A DNA stretch of 64,000 nucleotides from Phyto melanocephala (GCA_941918925.1 OW799233.1:79921797-79985796), one strand, 5' to 3'. Shown: positions 22,306 to 34,721, counted from the stretch's first letter. Numbers and translations are program-made. Notes: a model not told the origin generated them from the sequence alone.

Positions 22306-23360
22306 ATTATTTAGTAGAACGTTTAAGAACATACATCCGTCGTGTTGTATAGAAAGGTTGAAAATCTGCTATAACATTAAATGGTGAGTTTACTTTACCT
22401 TTCCTTGGTGAAGTAGATTTCGATGGATTTTTAGATGCTTTAGCAAAAGTAGCATATGTTGTTGGTTCCTGGGAAGAAGTTTCGGAAGCTAAAGTTTCCG
22501 TAGTTGTATTTAGAGTATCGCAATTATATGTTTTTATAAAACGATCTAAGAAGTTTGATCTCTTCGAATTATTTTCATTATTACTGCTGCTGCTGTTGGT
22601 GGTGATATCACTAGACATATCATCATTTAAATCAACATGAAAAGTATTATTTAAGGAAGTGTGTTTGTTACACGGTAGTATTTATGTTAAATTTATTTTT
22701 GAATTTGTTCTTATTAGTTGAACCAGTCTGCTTTGATAGAACTGGCCAATTTTCCGGTTTTTCCAATACGTTCTCTTCATCCTCTGATTTCGACCTCCAA
22801 CTTTTCGTATTGTCTTAAACGTTTAGCTTTTAGACGTATTGGCGATGCTGTTAAACTTGCCGCTTCCGAAAAAAAGAACCATTATTATCTTCCGTTGTAC
22901 TAAACGACCTAATATCATCACCTTCCATCTATGGGTTTGAAATATCATCATTTCTATTATTTTGAATGCTATATAAATCATTATTATTGCAGCTATCAAT
23001 GCCTGATGATGTTTGTGACTTTTTTCTTTAACTTGAAAACATTATCATCAAAGTATAGAGCCACGTTTTACGGCCACTTTTTACCATTTTTATAATATAT
23101 TCAACCGGATATGTGGCAATTGTTGCTTTCTGATTGAGTGGTTGTTCAACACTAACACCCATACCATAGTGACGCATCATAGCTATTGTTTTCTGTTCAA
23201 CTTTTTTATTATCATCCCAATCATCAATACTTGGCTGTTCACCGATCGGCTTAGCTTTAGCTATGCGCTGCACCTGTTGTATTACATGCAGCTTTCCATT
23301 TATTTTGGTTGTATTTTGCCCCCTACTTTTTTTTACACTTTTAAACACATAAACATATAA
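22306..23360 (-). pseudogene. Degraded intronless coding region, unidentified protein
   Basis: On the minus strand coding-like sequence continues for about 1 kb but changes frame at least three times. It starts near 23350 without an ATG (the open frame opens at GTG), gives a conserved-looking segment (S-I-D-D-W-D-D-N-K-K, M-M-R-H-Y-G-M-G-V, Y-I-I-K-M-V-K-S-G-R-K-T-W-L-Y), shifts after W-L-Y into F-D-D-N-V-F-K-L, meets stops near 22940 and 22830, shifts to E-N-V-L-E-K-P-E-N-W-P-V-L, then enters a frame that includes Met 22618 and is open to the stop at 22307. The last part is S/T/N-rich and ends R-R-M-Y-V-L-K-R-S-T-K. No introns are evident, so a decayed processed copy of a host gene is the simplest reading. 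I do not recognise the parent. Less likely, it is a set of real small exons. Confidence 0.5.
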
Positions 23361-23515
23361 TGATCACTTACTTTTATTTAATTATTCGTTTTTTTTTTTA
23401 AATTTTAATTTGAAAAACGTTTATTGAAGACTGTTTAAGACATATGGAAATAAATAAACAAAGTTTGACTCCAAGGCGAATTCGTTTGACAACTGTATTC
23501 TTTTGCAAATAAAAA

Positions 23516-25597
23516 CAAGTAAGAGCACTATATTCGGCTGTGCCGAATCTTTTATATCCACCACCAATTCTGTGTACATTTAAAGCACAATATTTATTAT
23601 TTTGTTAATCGCTATGGAATAATCTCTTTATAATAAAATATGTATCACTTTCTTTGTAGAGGGTGGTTAAATTTTAAGGGCCCATGTTGAAGGTGAACCA
23701 CACAGTTATTTTTTGCATTTCATTTGACATTTCTCAATTTCAGACTAACTTCATTTGAACAGTGGAAAGATACGCAAATGAGCAACACGTTAAAGTTAGT
23801 TTTCTTATAAAAATGGGCGTTCAAATCAAAATGCATTTTGTGCACTTCGTGTTTCTTTTGGTCATCATAATCGTTCAAATTCGTCCACAATTGGGAGAAT
23901 TTTAAAAAATATTTATATTTTTGAAAACAGGTTCGTTGAATGGGAAACATTGCTGTTTTTTGCGATAGTCTGGCAAAATAGCAGTCAACCTCGACTCATC
24001 ATCTTGCCCAACAATTGAGCATCAACAGTGTCATTGAAAATTTGGACTATCGGATCGAGATGTGCCGCCGAGGTCACGAGGGCCATTTGGCCGATATTTT
24101 GTTCCATATATAATTGAATCATACAAATATTATCATTATAAAAAGAAATGATAATAATTTCCCAAAAAATTTGTGATTTATTTAAAATCAACATCGGCCC
24201 TTAAAATTTAACCACCCTTTATAACTTTGATATGCTAATAAAATGCTTTTGTAAATTTAGTCTTTCAATAAAAGTGGGCGTTAAAGTAGGCGTGTTAATA
24301 AAGTTTATGCTAATAAATACAACCAAGATATTTCAATATAGTCCTTAATGCTTCCAAAAACTTTGTGAATAGAGAAATTACATGAATTTAAGATAAGCCG
24401 TTATATGAGAGGTAGGCGTTAAAGGGGGTGTGTCACCTAAACTTTTTGGCACAACAATTATATTGGTTATAAGGATTTATGAAGCAAATTTCATCATCAT
24501 AGCTCTAATTTTGTCGGTTTTATGAGCTTTTAAATTTCACTAGCGGTAGATAACGTGAACAGTGGGCGTTATAGTAGGCGTGTCAAAGTTATTTCAGCTA
24601 ATGAATGCAACTTAGGTTTATCAAAACAGTTATTTAGTATTCCAAAATCTTTATTCATAGAGAAATTATATGAATTTGAGATAAAGCATTATATGGGAGG
24701 TGGGCGTTAAAGTGGGCGTGTCACCTAAACTTTTTGGCACAACAATTATATTGGTTATAAGGATTTATGAAGCAAATTTCATCATCATAGCTCTAATTTT
24801 GTCGGTTTTATAAGCTTTAAAATTTTACTAGCGGTAGATAACGTGAAAAGTGGGCGTTAGAGTAGGCGTATCAAAGTTATTTCTGCTAATGAATACAACT
24901 TAGGTTTATCAAAATAGTTCTTTATTTTTCCAAAATCTTTATTCATAGAGAAATTATATGAATTTAAGGTAAAACGTTATTTGGGAGGTGGGCATAAAAG
25001 TGGGCGTGTCACATTGATTTTCCGTCACAACAAAGCCTTTTACCAAAAAACAAAGTGTGCTAAATTTCAGAATCGTACATATAATTTTGTTAGTTTTATT
25101 AGGTTTTATATTTTAAATAAATTGAAAAATACACTGCGCGGTATAAATTTTCGTAATGCATAGATTTAAGAACTTTTTGGAAAGAAATATTTTTTTGACT
25201 CGAGAAATATATATTCGAAGTGTCATGACTGTACGTTAATGCGTTTGGACACAATTGCATTTTATTCGATGTGCGAAGGACAAGGTTTTTTCGACCTACT
25301 TTTGCATTACGCGCTATAACTCTCTTCCTAATATTCCGCTTTAGCCCATTTTCAACTCCAAACAAATCTTGTCTATAAGAAAGATTCTGGCAAAATTTGA
25401 GCCCCCTAGCTTTTTCGGTGCGACCTCTATCGTGCTTTTAACAGACGGACAGACGGACGGACATAGCTAGATCGTCATCAAATCAAACCCCGATTCAGAA
25501 TATATATGCTATATGGGGTCTAAGATGGATATTTCGATGTGTTACAAACGGAATGACAAAATGAATATACCCCCACCATTTTTTTGGTGGCGGGTAT
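23516..25597 (-). mobile_element. HINE-B with nested mariner, reversed
   Basis: On plus it reads CAAGTAAGAGCACTATATTC (the reversed 3' end and hairpin), then the mariner remnant (23659-24219), about three GTGGGCGT-containing tandem units (24240-25015), the TTCGATGTGCGAAGGACAAGG segment and finally GGTGGCGGGTAT at 25597. It is the most complete composite copy in this orientation. Confidence 0.85.
23659..24219 (+). mobile_element. Mariner remnant nested in HINE-B (copy 2)
   Basis: GAGGGTGGTTAAATTTTAAG to TTAAAATTTAACCACCCTT, flanked by TA on both sides (23657-23658 and 24220-24221). The transposase relic shows, in broken frames, the helix-turn-helix segment and S-V-(W/A)-Q-N-S-S-Q-P-like residues. 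It sits at the same HINE-B position as copies 1 and 3. Confidence 0.8.
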
Positions 25598-25599
25598 AA

Positions 25600-25850
25600 A
25601 AAATAAAAAAAATGAATCAGCTGATTCTATACAACCACCTTTTAAATCCACCTTGGTGCTTATATTGCGCTAGTCAAGTCCTTTCAAATGATACCAATAT
25701 TGACTCTCTAGGTTTCAAGAAGCTGAAAAAAATTTATTTTCGTTTGTAAATTTTTGAAATATTTATTTAACAAAAAAATGTTTTGCCTATAACTTTACCG
25801 ATTAGATTTTGGACAGACGCGCAGCACAGGTGAAGGGTATAAAAATTAAA
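25600..25850 (-). repeat. HINE-C-like internal fragment
   Basis: TAGTCAAGTCCTTTCAAATG, GATTTTCGTTTG-like and GCCTATAACTTTACCGATTAG occur in the same order near 40725-40995, ending in GGTGAAGGGTATA. Confidence 0.45.
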
Positions 25851-25989
25851 AGAGCTTTATAAGAGGTTTTAAATATATGAAAAGTATTGTGTTGTTTACT
25901 TATTGTAAATTTTTTGAACCATTTTAAAAACTGGAAAAAATTATTACATTATGGCAAAACGACATTAATGACATCATGTGAATTTGTTA

Positions 25990-27882
25990 TCTATATATAT
26001 AAAAGAGTAACGTGACTGACTGACTGACTGAATGATTGACTGACTGACTGACTGATTCATCATCGCACAGCCCAAACGCAAAGAGCTAGAGACATGAAAT
26101 TTGGACAATCGTTTCCTCTTTCAATGTATAGCTCCACTAAGAAGGGATTTTTGGAAATTCGTACTTTTAGGGGGTAAAAAAGGGTAAAAACGGGTAAAAT
26201 CGGTAATCTTATATCTGCTTAACTAAAAATGATACAAATTAAATTGAAAAAGTATTGTAATTTGCACAAAAAATAAGCTGACAGGTGTCTGGCTTTTTTT
26301 TAGAATTTTCAACCCCTAAGGGGAAAAAACGGGTAAAAACTATAATTTGGTACTTTTTTGGTACCCTATGTAACTACCAAACGCATAAAGCTAGGAAAAA
26401 AATTTAAACTGTATTAAGTAGTCCGCAAAAAAATATTAACAAGAATTCGGCACTTTTTTCAAATTCATACGTATAAGGGGTAAAAATTGTCCCTTTTTTT
26501 GGTACTTTTTTTAAAATAAACTTTTCTTATATTATTCAATGGGACAAAATTTGACAATTATTATTTCCTAATCCTATTTCCTAATAGAATATGGACAATT
26601 ATTTAGGTGAAATTTTTGGAAACTTTTTTGGGGACAAAAAAGGTACCAAAAAGGGGAAAATTCCGGAAAATGTATGTAATTCCTAATTAGACGGCCAATT
26701 TTCACAAAATTTTTAATTGGGATTTCACTAGACATAAAAAATTATGTAATTTAGTAAAAATTTAAACACATTCATAACAGGGTAGAAAAGAAAAAAAAAT
26801 CGGGAAGAGTTTGGTACTTTTTAGAACATAATTACTTTTATGCAAAAAAGAGTAGATTTACTGAGTTTTAATCATGTCTATTAAAATATTTTGTTACATA
26901 GATATTTGAACATTTTAAACTTGGAATTTGGAACTTGGACTAAAAATGTACTTTTTCGCTTTTCTATGTTACTTTTTGTATTTTCTACGTTTATAAAGGT
27001 AGAATTGTAAAATAAAGGACTATTGATTCCAGGTTAGACTAAAAATGTTATGGGTGACCAAAAAGGTACTTTTTTGAATTTTTATGGTACTTTTTATATA
27101 TTCTACGTTTGCGAAGCTAGAATTTTCAAATTAGTGGCTATTGATTCCAGGTGAAACTGAAAATGTTATGGGCGACCACAAAGGTACTTTTTTGAATTTT
27201 TATGGTACTTATTGTATTTTTAACGTTTGCAAAGCAAAAATTTCGAAATTAGTGACTATTGATACAAGGTAAGGCTAAATATGTTATGGGCGATCAAAAG
27301 GGTAGTTTTATGCATTATAATGGGACTTTTTGAATTTCCTACGTTTAAAAAGTTGAAATTGTGAAATAAAGGATTATTTATTCAAGTTTAGAATTAAAAT
27401 GATATTAAAGACACAAAAAAAGCCTTTTCGCATTTTTATTGTACTCTTTGTATTTTTACGTTTGTAAACATAGATTGTTAAAATTAGTGTTTTTTGATGC
27501 GAGGTCTAAGTCCTAATATTATGGACGACCAAAATTACTTTTTTTTTTTTTATATATTTTGTATACATAGAATTCTAAATAAAGGTAATAATAAACCAAG
27601 TGGAAGTTTTATTGAAGGAAAAAATATTTCTTTTATTATTTTAGGGTAATTTTTGCAAAATATGAGTCTTAATTTTTGAAACTCAGTAGCATTGATCTTG
27701 CTTTTAGTTAGGAAATATATACCCGATATATCCTTACTCTACTTTTTATATTTCTAAGTAAATTGAATCAGAGATACAAATTTTCATAAATTAAACCAAA
27801 AATATTTAATAATTATAAATAGAACTTGAGCATTCAATAAATAGTAAGAACTGCGCTAACGAAGTAGCAGGTTAAATGCTAG
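25990..27882 (+). mobile_element. Non-autonomous Helitron (copy 1)
   Basis: It starts TCTATATATATAAAAGAG right after an A and ends ...GTTAAATGCTAG right before a T, as rolling-circle Helitrons do. A hairpin (CTGC..CTA/TAG.CAG, 27851-27870) lies about ten bases before the CTAG. GACT repeats follow the 5' end. The interior holds 'GGGGTAAAAA...GGTACTTTTT' blocks and about four 119-bp monomers (26966-27440). No Rep/helicase gene. Confidence 0.8.
26966..27440 (+). repeat. 119-bp monomers in Helitron copy 1
   Basis: GGTACTTTTT-like starts at about 26966, 27085, 27204 and 27323 give a 119-bp spacing. Each unit includes TTCTACGTTT..AAG.TAGAATT and CTATTGATTCCAGGT. These correspond to the monomers expanded in copy 2. 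Confidence 0.75.
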
Positions 27883-28017
27883 TTTACAATAGACTCGCGG
27901 TAACGTGAACTATTAAAAACCGAGCGTGTTCACGTTTGCGAAGTTGTTCATGTTGAGGAAGGTGTAACTCTTTAAAATTTCAAAATAAATAAGACGTTAA
28001 TTTTATTTTAACTCAAA

Positions 28018-28975
28018 CAAGGCATATCCATAAGGTATATAGTCATATAATGAAATATGAATACTTCCTCTATTCCTATATTGTGTGTTTGTTGATTCTC
28101 CCGTCCTGCTTTAAACAGCAAGACGTCAGCGTCAACAAACAAAATCATTTATGATGTGCTGGAAAATTCACATGCTTTACATTAAAACACAAATCGTGTG
28201 AATTTGCATCGTCAGCATAAATATAAATTTTAGTTAGTAAGTAAGAAATCTATTGTTAGTTTTTAAGTTGTTTTAGAGAGAGTTCAGTTAATAAAGTTTT
28301 GTCAAACCCAAAGGAAGTGCATAATTATATGCATCGCGGCAACAAACACAACAATAAAAAACACATGTATTTTGTTTTTGTATATATGCCGGCATATGTC
28401 AAATTTTTTTATTATTTTCTTCTTAAATTTGAATAATTTTTAAAAAACTTTAAAGCGAAAACTTTTTATTCATGGTTTTGTACTTTTAAAAACGTTTTAA
28501 ACCAACTGAAACTGCGAATTATTTATTGTAAAATTAAATTAAAAAAATCAAGTTTGACATATGCAGGCATGACTTTTAAAAAGAGTTGGTAACGGTCAAG
28601 GCGAATTCATACAGGTGAAATTATCAGCACATGATGATGGGGAAACACAATGTCTAAATTTGTTGAATTCTCCTTGATTCTATTTATTAATGCAAATTAG
28701 ATTTTGGATTCCGAATTAAACATTTAACTTAATTGTGCTTTTTATGATAATAAATTTACCAATATTATGTACATATATTTGTTGTTCTTGCACCATTTAT
28801 AATGTGCTTCATAAGCATATATCCTTTTTTAACAAAATTTTATTGAATTAAACATATAAAAACAACTTTTCCATCCTTGTTATACAAACTGGCCTTGACA
28901 GAAAAATCCCCTAAAAAGTTGCTTTGTTGTATAGTTGATAGTTGCCGTTGCATATACCTGTATGAATATGCCTTG
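28018..28975. mobile_element. MITE-D inside the pogo-like element
   Basis: CAAGGCATATCCATAAGGTA at the left is mirrored by ATACCTGTATGAATATGCCTTG at the right (about 20 paired positions). Internally it has TGCATCGCGGCAACAAAC and a TATGCCGGCATATG palindrome, both also present, reversed, in the copy at 31266-33453. A second CAAGGCGAATTCATACAGG at 28596 suggests a nested or duplicated end. Confidence 0.6.
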
Positions 28976-29029
28976 GTAACGCTTATAAAATGTAAATAAA
29001 AAAAACAGTCAGCTGATTGGATACGAGTA

Positions 29030-29410
29030 CCTTACGCTGGGTCTCCACGTAGCAATTTTCATTGCTAAGCTTAAGCAAAATCGTCGGCAGAATAACAGCA
29101 CTTTATTGCTAAGGTATGATTATTTTCACTGGGTGGAGAACACGACACAAATAATTTATTTTTATAATTTAATATTTTTGTTTTAACTTTTATGAGTTTT
29201 TTTTTTTTGAATACCTCACTCTTAATTATTATCAGGTAAAATCATTTTAATTTTCCTTTGTTTCTGCAAAGAAAAACATAAAATTCAAAGAAAAGTAAAT
29301 GATTTTGACAGCTAATTGCGGCAATAATTGCTCAAGCAATCAGCAGAGCAATGATTGCGCAATAAATTGCTACATATAGCAATTTGCGGTCTACACCTTG
29401 CAATTTCTAT
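29030..29410. mobile_element. MITE-like segment with AGCAATT inverted motifs
   Basis: GGGTCTCCACGTAGCAATTTTC on the left and GCAATTTGCGGTCTACACC on the right. Many TTGC/GCAA repeats lie within. Boundaries are approximate and no coding sequence is seen. Confidence 0.35.
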
Positions 29411-30330
29411 GGACGCAATCAAATTATGCATTGAAGTCAAATTTATATATATTTTTTTTGTGTTTCAAATTGTTATGTAAATATGTTTTGTTAAGAAAAA
29501 AAGTACATTAAAATTAATTTAAAAAATGTGTTATCTTTTTTTGGATTATCTTTTAATTTTTAAATTTAAATTGCTGAACAAATTCTTTCTCTCAAAAAAG
29601 CTAACGGGATATCCTCTTCACAATTTTCATCTTCTAAAGAGCTAAAAATGTTCAGCCAGCATTTTGCTATTGTCTTCTTTTCAAAACGTTACCAAGTTGA
29701 ATTTAAATAGCCAATAGCGTCCATTAATGGTCAAGCCAATTTTTAAAAATTGCAGCTGTCATCCATTACGATTTGGAGCAATTGTAATCCACGGGAGATT
29801 CAAAATTTCTAACAGAGCGAGGATATTTTTGCCTTTTCAATTACAAGAAGTTTAACTTTAGAATTTCAGTAGTTTTTGTGACATTTTTCACGAAAAACTT
29901 TAGATTAGATCATGCTAAATCAGCAGCGCGCACTAAACTAAACCTGAGCAATAATTTACGGGGATACGCCTTTTTATGAAAACGATTTGGATAACTGACA
30001 AATTTGTTCACGCTGTAAGACTTTCTCATTTTGTTCACGCTACAGAGTAGTCAGTGTAAAACAAATTATGTTCGTGTTATCCGGTGTTCACGTAAGGCAG
30101 TATTTTTGTTACCGCGAGTCAACTGTACTTATTTTGAATTACTTTTCGTATATTTCAAAATTTTATTTTTCTGATTGAAATTCTTGAGTATATCTTAAAA
30201 ACAAAACTCTTGATCAATGATCATCATTCGTCAATTTACAATTTTATATTCAATTTAAACTAAAGTAGTTTTCCAATTTTTTTGTTGCTATTAATTTTAT
30301 TTTCTTTATTTACAAATTTATTTGGTTTTT

Positions 30331-31204
30331 ATACCCTTCACACAGTGAAAAAGGGTATATATAGGTTTGTCATTCCGTGTGAAATTTCTACAATTTTCAT
30401 TTCCGACCCCATAAAGTATATATTTTCTGAAAGCTTATGAATAGGGAAGTCGATTAAGCTCTGTCGGTCTGTCCGTCTGTCCGTCTGACCGTCTGTCCGT
30501 GTGTATGTTGAAATCAACTTTTTGAAGCCCCCCGACATCACTTGGACCCGGGTGAGGTATTAAAATATCAGAAATATTCGGGAGTATATCGCTATTGAAA
30601 ATCAGAAACATCGGTACATAAACAACTGAGATATGAGCAAAAACCCACGACCACCTCGATTTTTTTTTCACAAAAACAACATTACAACAACAACATACAT
30701 ACATACAAACTTGTATATTGGCTAAAGTAAACGTGGGATCGAATCCCAGCTGAGCCAAAAAAAAAATTTTTTTATATTTAAGAAATTTTTTTTAAAATTT
30801 TTTTTTTTAATTTTTTTTTTATTTTTTTTTTTATTTTTTATTTAATATATTATTTATATTTTTATTTTTTTTTTTAATTTTTTTTTTATTTTTTTTTGTT
30901 TTATATTAATTAAATATATTTTAATTATTTTTTTAAAATTTTTTTTTTAAAATTTTTTTTTTTTAATTTTTTTTTAAATTTTTTTTTAAAATTTTTTTTT
31001 AAAATTTTTTTTTTATTTTTTTTTTAACATACATACGTAAATTTATAATTTTACAATGGGATGTTTTTTATATATGTATATTTTTTATATGTATGTACGT
31101 ATTTCATATGAGATGAATGGTGATACAAACTACTGTTATTGCATGACTACACGTTGTGAAGGGTATATAAGATTCGGCACGGCCGAATATAGCGCTCTTA
31201 CTTG
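30331..31204 (+). mobile_element. Complete HINE-A
   Basis: Same layout as 11547-12304, with a longer T/A-rich middle (about 30755-31035). Starts ATACCCTTCACACAGTG, contains GTCCGTCTGACCGTCTGTCC, ends GATTCGGCACGGCCGAA...GCTCTTACTTG. The short frames within are shared by HINE-A copies and are not genes. Confidence 0.85.
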
Positions 31205-31312
31205 TTTTATAATCAAAAAATTATACTCAAATTTAAAAACCAATTTAAAAAAGTTTTGAACAAAGCAAGGCGTATTCATAAGGTACTCGTATCCAATCAG
31301 CTGACGGTTTTT

Positions 31313-33172
31313 ATACCCGCCACCAAAAAAATGGCGGGGGTATATTTATTTTGTCATTCCGTTTGTAACACATCGAAATATCCATTTTAGACCCCATAAA
31401 GTATATATATTCTGAATCAGGGTTTGATTTGATAACGATCTAGCTATGTCCGTCCGTCTGTCCGTCTGTTGAAAGAACGATAGAGGTCGCACCGAAAAAC
31501 CTAGGCGGCTCAAATTTTGCCAGAATCTTTCTTATAGACAAGGTTTGTTTTGTATTGAAAATGGGCTAAATCGGAATATTAGGAAGAGAGTTATAGCTTG
31601 AAAAGCAAGAGTAGGTCGAAAAAACCGTGTACTTCAAACTTTGAATAAAATGGAATTGTGTCCAAACGCATTAACGTGGACTCATGAAACTTCGAATATA
31701 TATTTCCTGAGTAAAAACAATATTTTTCCCTGAAAATTATCTAAATCTATGCATAAGAAAGGAGTTATCGATCAAAATGTACGAAAATTTATACCGCACA
31801 GTGTATTTTTCGGTATATTTAAAAACAAAAACGTCATAAAAGCAACAAAATTGGATGTACGACTCTGAAATTTTGCACACTTTGCTTTTTGGTGAGAGGC
31901 TTTTTTGTAACGGAAAATCAATGTGCCACGCCCACTTTTACGCCCACCTCCCATATAACGTTTTACCTACAATTCATATAATTTCTCTATTAATAAAGAT
32001 TTTGGAATAATAAAGGGCTAAATTGAAACACCTTAGTTGTACTCATTCGCAAAAATAACTTTGACACGCCTACTATATCGCCCACTTTTCAGTTATCTAC
32101 CGTTAATGAAATTTAAAAGCTCATAAAACCGACAAAATTAGAGGCATGATGATGAAATTTGCTACATATATCCTTCTAATCAATGTAATTGTTGTGCCAA
32201 AAAGTTTATGTGACACGCCCACTTTAACGCATACCTCCCATAACGGTTTGTCTTAAATTAATGTAATTTCTCTATTGACAAAGTTTTTGGGAAAATAAAG
32301 GACTATATTGAAATTTATTAGCAGAAACTTTATTTACACGCCTACTTTAACGCCCACTTTCATTGAAAGACTACATTTACAAAAGGATTTTAGTAGCATA
32401 TCGAAGTTATAAAGGGTGGTTAAATTTTTAAGGGCCGATGTTGAATTTAAATAAAAAACAAATTATTTTGGAAATTATTATTATTTCTTTTTGTAATGAT
32501 AATATTTGTACGGTTCAATTATGTATTTAACAAAATATCGGCCAAATGGCCTCCCTATCCTTGGCGCCACTCCTCTATCTGATGGTCCAAATTTTCAATG
32601 ACAATGTTGATGCTCAATTGTTGGGCATGATGATGAGTCGAGGTTGACTGCTCTTTTGCCACACTATCGCAAAAAACAGCAATGTTTCCCATTCAACGAA
32701 CTAAGAAGGCATTCACAGATTTTCTAACATTTTATACAGACCTGTTTTGCAGAAATTTAAATATTTTTTACAATTCTCCCAATTGTGGACGAATTTGAAC
32801 GATTATTATGACCAAAAGAATCTCGTAGTGCACAAAATGCATTTTGATTTTAACGCCCATTTTTATAAAAAACCTGAATAACTTTAAAGCGTTGCTCATT
32901 TGCGTATCTTTCTACGGATCAAATTGAGTAAGTTTGAGATTGAGAAATGTCAAGCGAAATGCAGAAAACAAATTTAAAGACTAGGTGTGGTTCACCTTCA
33001 ACTTGGGCCCTTAAAATTGAACCACCCTCTACAAAGAAAGTGATACATATTTTATTATAAAGAGATTATTCTATAGCGATTAACAAAATAATAAATATTG
33101 TGCTTCAAATGTACACAAAATTGGTGGTGGGTATAAAAGATTCGGCACAGCCGAATATAGTGCTCTTACTTG
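31313..33172 (+). mobile_element. HINE-B with nested mariner (copy 3)
   Basis: ATACCCGCCACCAAAAAAAT start, one to two CGCCCAC units (31925-32240), the mariner remnant at 32412-33029, and the GATTCGGCACAGCCGAA end with TGCTCTTACTTG. This is the best single reference for a composite copy on the plus strand. Confidence 0.85.
32412..33029 (-). mobile_element. Mariner remnant nested in HINE-B (copy 3)
   Basis: AAGGGTGGTTAAATTTTTAA...TTGAACCACCCTC, flanked by TA (32410-32411 and 33030-33031). Minus-strand reading again gives only the mariner DNA-binding region in broken frames. Confidence 0.8.
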
Positions 33173-33478
33173 CTTTTTTTTAATTATATATTCAATTTAT
33201 AAGCGTTACAACTTTTTTTAAAGTCTGTCTGCATTTGTCAAACTTATTTATTTAATTTTATTATAGAATAAAAAATACGCAGTTTCAGTTGGTTTAAAAT
33301 GTTTTAAAAAATACAAAACGTGAATAAAAAATTTCGCATTTTTTGTGGCATATGCCGGCATATACATATATAAAAACATAATACATGTGTTTTTTAATTG
33401 TTGTGTTTGTTGCCGCGATGCATATACATATGTACCTTATAGATATGCTTTGGAACGAAGTATTAATTTTTTGTTTTT

Positions 33479-33725
33479 ATATCCATTACTAAAAAATGAT
33501 GTGGGGACATATTCATTTTGTACCTGCGTTTGTAACACATTGATATGGTCATTTTAGATCCGATAAAATATGTACTTTCTGAGTTAAGGTTTAATTTTAG
33601 GACGTCCGACCGGTTGTTGAAAGCTCGATAGAGCTCAAACCAGTATTGCCAGTAGCTGATATGAAAAATTGCTAAATCGACAAAATTAAAGTGCGAAAAT
33701 GTTCGACGTCCCAAAAAAGGTGTTA
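33479..33725 (+). repeat. HINE-B 5' fragment
   Basis: ATATCCATTACTAAAAAATG, GGGGACATATTCATTTTG, TTGAAAGCTCGATAGAG; decayed and 3'-truncated. Confidence 0.55.
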
Positions 33726-33754
33726 ATTTTTTTAAGTCTACATATATTTTTTTT

Positions 33755-34010
33755 TTTTAATAATAGAACACAGAGTATTACCAATACCAGGTACAAAAGC
33801 CTTAAGAATTTAAATATTTGTGTTTAACTTTTGAAATGTATTAAAATTAAAAGCATTTAAGATTTCCGTTATTTCTTTATCATCTTCGTATTGTATTTCC
33901 TTTTAGTACTTTTTGAACAACCGACAATCTTTCGATACAATATAATTTGTATTGTCATTATTTAATAATGAAGATGGAAAGGCATTTTTTTGCTGTTAGA
34001 ATCATCTACA
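33755..34010 (-). pseudogene. Degraded coding fragment shared with 44490-44720
   Basis: The minus strand gives E-D-D-K-E-I-T-E-I-L-N-A-F-N-F and, after a stop, L-K-A-F-V-P-G-I-G-N-T-L. A parallel copy at 44490-44720 gives nearly the same residues. Conservation at protein level between two separated fragments suggests an old coding sequence, perhaps of a transposon. The family is unknown to me. Confidence 0.4.
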
Positions 34011-34589
34011 GGTAGATTTATATAACAATTGACAATTATGATGAACCATCACTTTTTTTGTCGGAATCCTCTATTTGAATTAAGGAACCCATTGTTCAAA
34101 ATTTTAATATTTGGAATAATATAAGTTTCAATACTATTATTAAATTTCTTAAGTAATTTTTTATACCGATTTTTGTTACCACTAACACCCAATTTACATA
34201 CATGATGAATTTTATGACGTCCAATTTTCTTAATTTCCTTTTGAAGTTGTTACCCAAAACTACTCAAATTTATACGATGGGTTTTTTGGACGTCTAATTT
34301 CTAATTTGTATTGTAGACTATTAAATTTATATTTTTAATATTTTTTATTTTCTTTGTTTTGAATGTCGAAAAAACTAATTACTGTTTAATATTTTTTTTA
34401 TCAGTCAAAAAGCACAATCCAGTTGATCAGAATATAAAAATAAAACGTAACAGAAAGAACAGAAAAAAGTGTAAAGCGAAGTGTCAAAAAAAAAAAACCA
34501 TGAAAACAGAAACCATGTCTATTTTTCTACCCCCCTTTCTTCAATACACCGCTTGCTACCAAACAAAAAATGACGTCCAAACTTAAAGC
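34011..34589. other. AT-rich segment with a Lys-rich frame
   Basis: The frame at 34359-34586 is lysine-rich simply because of A-runs and begins without an ATG. No gene supported. Confidence 0.4.
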
Positions 34590-34721
34590 TTTCAACATAC
34601 ACACGGACAGACTGACAGTGCTTAATCGACTCCCCTATTCATAAGCTTTCTGAAAATATATACTTTATGGGGTCGGAAATGAAAATTGTAGAAATTTCAC
34701 CTTTTTCACTGTGTGAAGTGT
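34590..34721 (-). repeat. HINE-A 5' fragment, reversed
   Basis: Reversed CTGTCAGTCTGTCCGTGTG, CTTATGAATAGGGGAGTCG and CCGACCCCATAAAGTATAT, ending in TCACACAGTG. Confidence 0.7.

Larger units (their letters stand above)
27887..30125 (-). mobile_element. Pogo/Tigger-like element with nested insertions
   Basis: The ends CAATAGACTCGCGGTAAC and (right end, reversed) CAGTTGACTCGCGGTAAC are flanked by TA on both sides (27885-27886 and 30126-30127). The TIR style matches the pogo branch of Tc1/mariner. On the minus strand around 29570-29690 one frame reads K-K-T-I-A-K-C-W, then a run of acidic residues and P-L-A-F-L-R-E-R-I, which resembles the region after the DDE domain of pogo/Tigger proteins. 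MITE-D (28018-28975) and another MITE-like segment (about 29030-29410) sit inside. Dead. Confidence 0.6.
31266..33453. mobile_element. MITE-D split by a HINE-B insertion
   Basis: CAAGGCGTATTCATAAGGTA at 31266 and, at the far side, TACCTTATAGATATGCTTTG ending about 33452 are inverted ends. The inner GGTACTCGTATCCAATCAGC at 31281 matches, reversed, sequence just outside the copy at 28018-28975 (about 29008-29030). The HINE-B (31313-33172) entered at a T-run. Confidence 0.6.

Noticed and set aside
22718..22903. 61-codon plus-strand frame
   Set aside because: Opposite strand of the degraded coding region; no start codon support and no motif.
34359..34586. Lysine-rich 75-codon frame
   Set aside because: A-run translation with a non-ATG start and no motif.
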